This document shows, in pieces, positions 1 to 5,688 of a DNA stretch of 11,126 bases; positions within the stretch are counted from its first letter, which is position 1; the number at the start of each line of letters is the position of its first letter. Source of the stretch: JBEKDJ01 sp050014415. GTDB lineage: Bacteria; Desulfobacterota; BSN033; UBA1163. A program made the translations under genes and the position numbers. The notes beneath the pieces are model-generated. The model was not told where the DNA came from. It did not search any database and saw only the letters and a program-made list of their open reading frames with translations. The stretch lies in NCBI GenBank assembly GCA_050014415.1, contig JBEKDJ010000150.1, positions 1 through 11,126 of the forward strand, read 5' to 3'.

Positions 1-314
1 CGGAGCCTAACATTCTGTTTGACTGGAGACTATCTTGAAGAAGATCCCCATTGTTGGTACGACCTTGAATAGTTTAGTCTTGGATTCAAACATTAGAGTT
101 CAGTCTCGTTAAGGCAGTATTAGTTACCAGACTTCTCCATGAGGGAAATTAGCGCTTGCAGAGTTCTCGAACTCGGAATGGAGTCGTATTGCCCTCCTTG
201 AGCTTTTGGCCATCATCCTTCATGTCTGTTGGTACACAATGATCCACGTTCCTTTCAGTCCAATGTCTGGAGACCATGGTCTCATGTCCAAATCACAGAG
301 TCTAGACCCTCACC
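1..314. other. gene-free leftmost region
   Basis: I see no convincing gene here. All six frames are broken by stops within short distances, and no ribosome binding site precedes a plausible start. The bottom strand carries two short open stretches separated by a TGA (roughly 203-280 and 124-200). They could be worn-out coding remains, but I recognise no family in them. The 12-base string CGGAATGGAGTC at 174-185 recurs exactly at 591-602 in the argG leader. The palindrome GTCTAGAC at 300-307 recurs at 541-548. Both may be chance. Confidence 0.5.
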
Positions 315-343
315 TTGCCAAAGCTCCTCAATGGAATTATAAT
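315..343 (+). promoter_or_regulatory. sigma70-type promoter for the argG leader
   Basis: TTGCCA at 315-320 (five of six matches to the TTGACA -35 consensus) is followed after exactly 17 bases by a perfect TATAAT at 338-343. Transcription would start near 350, leaving an untranslated leader of about 330 nt before the argG ATG at 680. This is the best promoter-like sequence in the window. The assignment rests on consensus and spacing alone. Confidence 0.7.
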
Positions 344-358
344 AGACAACTATTATAA
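337..358. promoter_or_regulatory. perfect dyad over the -10 box, possible operator
   Basis: TTATAATAG (337-345) and CTATTATAA (350-358) are perfect 9-base inverted repeats around a 4-base centre (ACAA). The dyad covers the -10 hexamer and the expected start site, where a repressor would block initiation. A second pairing competes with it: CAACTATTAT (347-356) is fully complementary to ATAATAGTTG (384-393). The sequence does not resemble a standard ArgR box, so the binding protein, if any, is unknown. Because it is AT-rich, part of the symmetry could be fortuitous. Confidence 0.45.
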
Positions 359-394
359 ATATTGTCAAAATAGCTAATTTATGATAATAGTTGA

Positions 395-415
395 ATCATC
401 TCCCAAAGAGATGAT
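395..415 (+). other. 8-bp hairpin in the argG leader
   Basis: ATCATCTC (395-402) pairs perfectly with GAGATGAT (408-415) around the 5-base loop CCAAA. It lies about 45 nt after the predicted transcription start and just 5' of the terminator-like hairpin. The two would therefore form consecutive stem-loops in the same RNA. No known riboswitch signature was recognised. Confidence 0.5.
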
Positions 416-420
416 GGCAT

Positions 421-480
421 GATAAGGATTCTGGGGTCTATCCCCGGAAGTGGGGATTCGAATCCTTGGATCTTATTTTT
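421..480 (+). terminator. terminator-like hairpin in the argG leader
   Basis: GATAAGGATTC (421-431) pairs with GAATCCTT (460-467) plus ATC (470-472), leaving GG bulged, and is followed directly by TTATTTTT (473-480). Inside the stem, GGGG (433-436) can pair with CCCC (442-445), or the same CCCC can pair with GGGG (452-455). The two inner hairpins exclude each other. GGATTCGAATCC (454-465) is itself a 12-base palindrome. Stem plus U-tract is the form of an intrinsic terminator. Placed 200 nt before argG and about 70 nt after the predicted start site, it could attenuate the operon or end a small RNA of about 130 nt. Confidence 0.5.
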
Positions 481-662
481 CGCAGGAAAGATCTAGGCAA
501 AGAACTCCGAAATGTAGTTGTTTTTCATATGTAGTTTATGGTCTAGACGAGATCTTTGGAAAAGACTTGAGTCCTCTCTCCCGCGAGACACGGAATGGAG
601 TCCTTTTTGATAACTGAATAGCGGAAAAGAGCCTAATCATTTGGCTGAAAATCTTAAGAGAC
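481..662 (+). other. distal argG leader with inverted repeats
   Basis: No gene is seen. AAAGATCT (487-494) is complementary to AGATCTTT (550-557). AAAAGACT (560-567) can pair with AGT plus CTTTT (599-607) with one bulged C, ending in a T-run, which gives a weaker second terminator-like shape just before argG. No T-box, ykkC or other riboswitch consensus was recognised. No open frame with a ribosome binding site was found. Confidence 0.3.
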
Positions 663-668
663 GGAGGT
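663..668 (+). promoter_or_regulatory. ribosome binding site that sets the argG start
   Basis: GGAGGT lies 11 bases before the ATG at 680. No such sequence precedes the in-frame TTG at 641, and normal ArgG proteins begin close to the ATP-binding loop. Both points favour the ATG. Confidence 0.6.
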
Positions 669-679
669 ATCCATCATTT

Positions 680-1909
680 ATGGACATTAAGAAGATATTG
701 AAGAAGATCAAGGAGACTGAGACACCTCAGGTCGACAAAGTGGCTGTCGCCTACTCTGGGGGATTGGATTCTTCCCTCGCCATCGAATTACTCCGGCGGA
801 AATATCATGCGAAGAAAATTGTCCCCATCACGATCGATGTGGGGCAAGGAGAAGAAGAGGTCTTGGAGAGCAAGAAAAAGGCGAAGGCTCTCAAGATCAA
901 ACCCCTCTTCTTCGACCTTCGTAGAGAGTTCACTGAGGTCTGGATCGCACGAGCCATTCAAGGCAATTCTGATTATATGGGTTACCCCGTCTCAACATCG
1001 ATGACCAGACAGATTGTGGCAAGGAAGGTGGCAGAGGTAGCCCTCAAGGAAGGATGTGATGCCATCCTCGAGGGATCGAGTGGAAAAGGGAACGATCAAT
1101 ACCGAATGCACAACGTCTTCAAGATGTTTGCGCCCAGTCTGAAGATACTGGTCCCGGTGAGAGATTTTGATTTGACCCGTCTGGAAGAAGAGGAACTCTG
1201 TAAGGAATGGGGGGTGCCAGTGACGGAGATGATCACGGGAGGCGATGACAAGACGATGTGGTGCCGATCGATTGCCAGCGGTGCGATCGACTTGAATCAG
1301 CTGTTGCCGGATGACATCTGGATGTGGTACCGTCCCCCTGAAAAGGCTCCTGGCCAACCCGCCTATCTCACCCTGGAGTTTGAAAAGGGAATCCCTGTGA
1401 AATTGAATGGGAAGCGGCGGCCCCTGGGTGAGATCATCCCTGAGCTCAATGCCATCGGAGGTACCCATTCCGTTGGCAAGATTGATATGTTTGAGGATGG
1501 GATCATGGATCTCAAGAGCAGAGAGATCTATGAAGCACCTGGGGCAACGATCATCCTCAAGCTCCATCGAGATTTGGAACAGTTCTGTCTCACCAAGGAT
1601 GAGATTCAGTTTAAGAAAGGAGTGGATCAGAAGTGGGCCTACCTGATCTACCATGGGATGGCGTACCATCCGTTGAGATATGATCTTGATGCCTTCATCG
1701 AGACTTCTCAGAAGCTGGTCAACGGGAAATACAGGATCAAACTCTACAAGGGGAATGTCGAAATCGTCCAGCGAGAATCGAAAACAGGTCTGTTTTCTCC
1801 GGAGATCCGTTCCATCAAGGCCACCGGTTTTGATCAGAGACGCTGTGCGGACGCAGCCTTTGTGCGGGGGCTTCCATTTGAGATCCTAGCTCGAAGGAAG
1901 ATGAGATAG
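680..1909 (+). CDS. argG: argininosuccinate synthase (divergent)
   Basis: Cytoplasmic enzyme of the penultimate step of arginine synthesis: citrulline + aspartate + ATP give argininosuccinate + AMP + PPi. The 409-residue product (family about 400) has the N-type ATP-pyrophosphatase loop AYSGGLDSS at residues 24-32 and a GSSGKGNDQYRM stretch matching the aspartate/citrulline-binding GKGNDQ.R motif. It also has CRSIASG and a GTHSVGKIDMFED...KSREIYEAPG block in which the Glu and Tyr expected to contact citrulline are kept. Differences from typical ArgG: SGGLDSS for SGGLDTS, SSGKGND for CTGKGND, SIASG for SIEGG, and FEDG for VENR. The start at 680 is chosen for its ribosome binding site; an upstream in-frame TTG at 641 would add 13 residues. 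argH follows 11 bases after the stop, so the two are co-transcribed. The enzyme class is secure. Whether this is the main arginine enzyme or a paralogue with another substrate cannot be told. Confidence 0.92.
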   Translation: MDIKKILKKIKETETPQVDKVAVAYSGGLDSSLAIELLRRKYHAKKIVPITIDVGQGEEEVLESKKKAKALKIKPLFFDLRREFTEVWIARAIQGNSDYMGYPVSTSMTRQIVARKVAEVALKEGCDAILEGSSGKGNDQYRMHNVFKMFAPSLKILVPVRDFDLTRLEEEELCKEWGVPVTEMITGGDDKTMWCRSIASGAIDLNQLLPDDIWMWYRPPEKAPGQPAYLTLEFEKGIPVKLNGKRRPLGEIIPELNAIGGTHSVGKIDMFEDGIMDLKSREIYEAPGATIILKLHRDLEQFCLTKDEIQFKKGVDQKWAYLIYHGMAYHPLRYDLDAFIETSQKLVNGKYRIKLYKGNVEIVQRESKTGLFSPEIRSIKATGFDQRRCADAAFVRGLPFEILARRKMR

Positions 1910-1920
1910 GGGTTCAGGGG

Positions 1921-3429
1921 ATGAAGGTTGAGAAGCTATGGGGTGGGCGATTTGAAGAGTTACCCCCCAAAGAGTTGGTCGATTTTTTTTCTGGGAGAGA
2001 TGTGCGGGGGCTTCCACCATGCGATGTACAATTGATCCCTTATGATCTGTGGGGAAGTCGAGCCCATGTCCTTATGCTCTGCCATCAAGCGATCCTCTCG
2101 AAAGAGGATGGGAAGAGGATACTCAAGGGATTGAAGGAAATAGAGACGCTCCATCAGAGAGGGAAGTTTAGATTGGATCCCTCGAAAGAAGATGTCCACT
2201 CTAACATTGAGAGTTTTCTCATTGACCGTATGGGAATCGAGTATGGAGGGAAAATCCACACGGGGAGGAGCCGGAACGACCAGATTGTCCTCGATATGCG
2301 TCTCTACCTCCGGGAGGAGATCTTAGGATTTGTCGAGGGATTGATCTCTCTGTTGGAATCGCTTCTCAAACGGGCCGAAGAACACCGTTTGACCATCCTG
2401 CCAGGTTACACCCATCACCAGCATGCCGTGGTAACCACCTTTGGTCACCTCCTTCTCTCTTTCGCCGAATCACTCGAGCGAGATGTTCAAAGATTCGTCC
2501 ACTGGTTCACTCTCTTCAATAGGAATCCCTTAGGAGCCGCTGCCGGCTATGGTACCTCTTTCAATCTCGATCGACGGCTGACGTCAAAGCTCCTCGCATT
2601 TGATGGTCCGACAGAGAATGTGACTGATCCCATTACTCAGCGTTGGGAGCCCGAAGCAGAACTGGCCTATGGAGTGGCGGTGCTCATGGACCATCTCTCT
2701 ACAATGGCACAAACTTTGATCCTTTTATCCACTCATGAATTCGGCCTGGTCCGGCTGGACGATCGACATTGCACCGGCAGCTCGATCATGCCACAGAAGC
2801 GAAATCCCTGCTCCTTGGAGGTGATCAAGGCAAAAGCCTCCTTTGCTCTTGGGATAGTGGTCAGCCTCCTCTCCGCCGGCAAGGCCCTTTTTATGGGATA
2901 TAATCGGGACACGCAATGGACAAAGTATTGGGTTATGGATCTGGTGGAAGAAAGTAAGCCAGCCCTCTCGGTCATGGCAGATGTCATCCGACTCCTCCGA
3001 GTCAATGAGACCCGGATGTTTGAGCAGGCCCAGGAGGGGTTTGCCGGTGCGACTGCCTTGATGGAATGGATGGTCCGTCAGGGGTCCCTCCCTTTACGAA
3101 AGGCCAAAATGGTTGTGGAGAAGGCAGTGAAATATTCTGAACGAGAAGGAAAGGAAGAGGTTTCCTATTCGTGTTTGAAAAAGGCCCTCGCTGAGATGAG
3201 GATCGATTTACTCATCACTGAGAAGGATGTTGAGGAGGCGCAGAGACCGCAAAGGATATTGACTCAGAATCAGTCTGTTGGAATGCCTTCGGAGAAGGGG
3301 ATGAGGGAGAGCATTGCATCCCTTCGAACGACGTTGAAAGCCAACAGAGACTGGTTGGCCCAGAAGAAGAGAAAGATTGAGAAGACGAAGGTACTCGTCG
3401 AGAAGATGGAGAAGGAGTTGGGTAGCTGA
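1921..3429 (+). CDS. argH: argininosuccinate lyase (divergent)
   Basis: Fumarase/aspartase-superfamily enzyme that splits argininosuccinate into arginine and fumarate, normally a homotetramer. Motifs in order: KLWGGRF (5-11), HTGRSRNDQ (113-121), the catalytic-His segment PGYTHHQHA (161-169, H165), and the superfamily signature GSSIMPQKRN (286-295) with the catalytic serine. Its 502 residues exceed the usual 455-470. The extra length is partly an insertion at 24-35 (SGRDVRGLPPCD) where ArgH usually has a short FTASI-type segment. The rest is a charged, probably coiled-coil tail from about 460. Two conserved regions differ: YNRDTQWTK (327-335) for YNKDLQEDK, and GATALMEWMV...LRKAK (376-396) for TATDLADYLV...FREAH, which loses the conserved Thr/Asp and His. 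It follows argG by 11 bases, and its stop precedes the next start by 10 bases, so translation is probably coupled. Lyase fold and chemistry are secure; exact substrate less so. Confidence 0.88.
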   Translation: MKVEKLWGGRFEELPPKELVDFFSGRDVRGLPPCDVQLIPYDLWGSRAHVLMLCHQAILSKEDGKRILKGLKEIETLHQRGKFRLDPSKEDVHSNIESFLIDRMGIEYGGKIHTGRSRNDQIVLDMRLYLREEILGFVEGLISLLESLLKRAEEHRLTILPGYTHHQHAVVTTFGHLLLSFAESLERDVQRFVHWFTLFNRNPLGAAAGYGTSFNLDRRLTSKLLAFDGPTENVTDPITQRWEPEAELAYGVAVLMDHLSTMAQTLILLSTHEFGLVRLDDRHCTGSSIMPQKRNPCSLEVIKAKASFALGIVVSLLSAGKALFMGYNRDTQWTKYWVMDLVEESKPALSVMADVIRLLRVNETRMFEQAQEGFAGATALMEWMVRQGSLPLRKAKMVVEKAVKYSEREGKEEVSYSCLKKALAEMRIDLLITEKDVEEAQRPQRILTQNQSVGMPSEKGMRESIASLRTTLKANRDWLAQKKRKIEKTKVLVEKMEKELGS

Positions 3430-3439
3430 GAAGTATGCA

Positions 3440-4825
3440 ATGGAATACGGCAGGGTGACGGATAGGCAGTTGGAGTCGATCAGGGAGATCGTGGGATCAG
3501 AGAGAATGTCCACCGGGGAGTCGATTCTTGACCTCCATGGAAAGGATGAATCCTTTCATCCGAGGCGAAGGCCCGAGGTCGTCATCTGGCCACTGAGTGC
3601 AGAGGAGATCAGCAAAATTCTCAAGATCGCCAATGAGAAGAGGATCCCTGTTACTCCGTGGGGGGCGGGGACGAGTCTTGAAGGCAATCCCATCCCAGTG
3701 GAGGGTGGCATGGTCCTTGATCTCCAGCAAATGAATCATATCCTCGAATTGAGGGAGGAAGATCTTCAGGTCCGTGTCGAGGCAGGAGTCATCTATAAGG
3801 AGCTAAATCGATACCTGGCCCGCTTTGGCCTTTTCTTCCCCCCCGATCCTGGAGCAGCGGCCACGATCGGCGGGATGGTAGGTAACAATGCGAGTGGCAT
3901 CAGAACGATCAAATACGGCACCACTAAGGATTCTGTTCTCAACATGGTGATCGTCCTTCCTTCTGGAGAGATTATCCGGGTGGGAAGGAATGCAATCAAG
4001 AGTTCCTCGGGTTATGATCTCTGTCGTCTCTTCGTCGGATCGGAGGGAACGCTGGGTGTGGTGACGGAAGTCACCCTTCGGCTCGTGGGTCTTCCGGCGG
4101 AATTCATGGCGGCTGTCGTCCAATTCAGTTCGGTCCGTGAAGCCACAGATGCCGTCTCACAAATCATGCGTTCTGGACTTTCTCCTGCTGCCCTTGAACT
4201 TCTCGACACACAAACTGTTCGAGCGGTCAACCATTATAAGAAACTTTCTTTAAGAGAGGGACCTACGCTTTTTATCGAGTTCCAAAGTGCGAGTTCCGCA
4301 GGATTGGAAAAAGAGTTGGAAGTGGTGAAGGAGATCTGTAGAGAAAACGGATCTCTCCAGTTTGACTCAGGAATCGGAAGGGAGGAGAGAAATCGTCTCT
4401 GGGATGCACGCCATGATGTCCATGAGGCGATCAAGTTGAACCATCCTGGCCTCTCTGCTCTGGTGATCGACACCGCAGTACCGATCTCCAGATATCCTGA
4501 CATGGTCGAATGGGGTCAGAAGGTTTTGGAAAAGAGAGGGCTTAATGGCTATGTCTTTGGCCATGCAGGTTCTGGGAATCTCCACATGGAGATGATGGGA
4601 ATTCCTGAAGAGGAGGTGCAATGGCAGGAGGTTCAAGGGGCAGGGGAGGAGATTGTCGGTTTCGCATTGGAATGTGGTGGGACCGCAACGGGGGAGCATG
4701 GGATCGGGATTGGGAAGAGGAAGTTCATGAAAAGAGAACATGGGGATAGTCTCCGGTTGATGAAGCAGATCAAGGAGCTTATAGATCCCAATGGCATCAT
4801 GAACCCTGGAAAAATCTTCGATTAA
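3440..4825 (+). CDS. FAD-linked oxidase, GlcD / D-lactate dehydrogenase type
   Basis: A 461-residue flavoprotein of the vanillyl-alcohol-oxidase/PCMH fold that oxidises 2-hydroxy acids such as D-lactate, glycolate or D-2-hydroxyglutarate. The FAD-binding_4 domain spans about 43-215: PWGAGTSLEG (73-82) binds the FAD pyrophosphate, followed by PPDPGAAATIGGMVGNNASG (134-153) and VGSEGTLGVVTEVTLRL (199-215). The C-terminal FAD-oxidase domain has FGHAGSGNLH (373-382) and GEHGIG (418-423). The expected metal ligands H375, H382 and E419 are kept, but the usual Asp of GHxGDGN is Ser378. No cysteine-rich Fe-S domain is fused, and no GlcE/GlcF partner lies in the window, so the electron acceptor is unknown. 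The ATG at 3440 was chosen because translation further upstream overlaps argH and yields an Arg-rich stretch unlike the family. Only a distant AAGGAG (3412-3417) precedes it, which suggests coupling to argH. Substrate not assigned. Confidence 0.87.
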   Translation: MEYGRVTDRQLESIREIVGSERMSTGESILDLHGKDESFHPRRRPEVVIWPLSAEEISKILKIANEKRIPVTPWGAGTSLEGNPIPVEGGMVLDLQQMNHILELREEDLQVRVEAGVIYKELNRYLARFGLFFPPDPGAAATIGGMVGNNASGIRTIKYGTTKDSVLNMVIVLPSGEIIRVGRNAIKSSSGYDLCRLFVGSEGTLGVVTEVTLRLVGLPAEFMAAVVQFSSVREATDAVSQIMRSGLSPAALELLDTQTVRAVNHYKKLSLREGPTLFIEFQSASSAGLEKELEVVKEICRENGSLQFDSGIGREERNRLWDARHDVHEAIKLNHPGLSALVIDTAVPISRYPDMVEWGQKVLEKRGLNGYVFGHAGSGNLHMEMMGIPEEEVQWQEVQGAGEEIVGFALECGGTATGEHGIGIGKRKFMKREHGDSLRLMKQIKELIDPNGIMNPGKIFD

Positions 4826-4836
4826 TTATGTTGCAG

Positions 4837-4888
4837 ATTTCAAATCGCAGATTGAAGATATAGAAATCCGAAATCTAAAATTTGAAAT
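4837..4888. repeat. AT-rich inverted repeat after the FAD oxidase
   Basis: ATTTCAAAT (4837-4845) and ATTTGAAAT (4880-4888) are perfect 9-base inverted repeats. Between them are several degenerate CAGATT / GAAATC units. The composition is simple and noncoding. It could weakly terminate the upstream operon, but there is no GC-rich stem. Low-complexity spacers of this kind are common in deltaproteobacterial and related genomes. Confidence 0.4.
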
Positions 4889-4938
4889 TAGGACGGATTT
4901 GCTTGTTGGAATCTAATTCATTCTAGAAGGAGGGACAT

Positions 4939-5439
4939 ATGGGTAAAGTAGAAGGGATCATCAAATCTGAAATCGTACGTTTGGCAAAGAGGGAAGTACG
5001 AAAAATCTCAGTTCCATTGGGTCGAGATGTCCGTGCATTGAAGATCACAGTCTCGCAACTTCGTAAAACGGTCTCAGGCCTCGAACGATTTGCAGCTCTT
5101 CGGCAGAAGGATTTGGAAAAGGAGGGTGTGCCACTAAAAGCGACTCCGGAAGAGGTGAAGTTGTCTCGCTTCTCTCCCCGTTTGATCCGAAGCCTTCGGG
5201 AACGCCTGGGTCTTACGCAGAAAGAGATGGCGACTCTTGCAGGAGTGACCATTGGGGCTGTGTATCAATGGGAGTCGGGTAAGTTTGAGCCCCGGGGGGA
5301 AAAGAAGGCAGTGATTGTGGCGCTTCGAAAGCTAGGCAGACGCGAGGCAAGAAGGCTCCTCGAAAAGAGAAGGACTCAAGCAGCCGAGAAAAAGGCTGCT
5401 GCGCCTCGGGCTAGAAGGGCCAAAAGACGCTCGAGGTAA
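4939..5439 (+). CDS. XRE-type HTH DNA-binding protein with basic tail
   Basis: A 166-residue protein with three parts. The N-terminal helical, charged region (about 1-60) may form a coiled coil. A Cro/C1-type helix-turn-helix at about 80-133 contains LRERLGLTQKEMATLAGVT and VYQWESGKFEP, the characteristic recognition-helix pattern of XRE repressors. A Lys/Arg/Ala-rich tail (134-166) resembles histone H1-like extensions and probably adds nonspecific DNA affinity. AAGGAGG (4927-4933) sits 5 bases before the ATG. It is transcribed alone as far as can be seen, with about 110 bases to the preceding gene and 249 to the next. It may be a regulator or a nucleoid-associated protein; the target is unknown. 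No operator was identified near its own start. Confidence 0.75.
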   Translation: MGKVEGIIKSEIVRLAKREVRKISVPLGRDVRALKITVSQLRKTVSGLERFAALRQKDLEKEGVPLKATPEEVKLSRFSPRLIRSLRERLGLTQKEMATLAGVTIGAVYQWESGKFEPRGEKKAVIVALRKLGRREARRLLEKRRTQAAEKKAAAPRARRAKRRSR

Positions 5440-5536
5440 GAGCAAAGAGGGGGCATCGCGCGAGTCCTTGGCAGTCGGGTTAAATCAGCCCTAAAAGGCC
5501 GAGATACAGAGTGTTATTGAACTGTCACTCAGGGGT

Positions 5537-5591
5537 TCAGCCGCTGGGCTGATCCGTCGACACGCTCAGGATGAGATGGTGAGCTTGCCAA
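5537..5591. repeat. degenerate palindromic intergenic repeat
   Basis: TCAGCC (5537-5542) pairs with GGCTGA (5547-5552). Next to it, TCGACACGCTCA (5557-5568) faces TGAGCTTGCCAA (5580-5591), complementary at 9 of 12 positions. The second pair looks like a worn copy of the widespread 'TTCGACAAGCTCA' palindromic repeat family of intergenic bacterial DNA, recognised from memory. It lies in the 249-base spacer between the HTH gene and the peptidase gene. The rest of that spacer shows no gene. Confidence 0.5.
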
Positions 5592-5688
5592 ACCATCACG
5601 ACGAAGCCTTGAACAAAGGGTTCTAAGTAAAGTCGTCTTGCATAAATAGTATGTCAAGAAGCAGCCTGTCCCCTCTCTTCACTCACTT

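Noticed and set aside
124..290. Bottom-strand coding remains, perhaps of a transposase
   Set aside because: The two short frames are broken by stops and carry no DDE or other recognisable motif. There is not enough to call a pseudogene.
381..422. Short frame of 13 codons ending in TGA followed by TAA, as a leader peptide for attenuation
   Set aside because: No ribosome binding site precedes it and it contains no arginine codons, so classic attenuation is not supported.
421..480. Possible tRNA T-arm: GGGGATTCGAATCC looks like a T-loop context
   Set aside because: The bases flanking TTCGAAT do not form a proper 5-bp T-stem. There is no acceptor stem, anticodon arm or CCA end. The symmetry is better explained by the terminator-like hairpin.
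992..1669. 225-codon open frame on the bottom strand inside argG
   Set aside because: It lies opposite a well-supported gene, has no family resemblance and no ribosome binding site. It is an antisense shadow.
4367..4741. 124-codon open frame on the bottom strand inside the FAD oxidase gene
   Set aside because: Composition and position fit a shadow of the real gene, and no domain is recognised.
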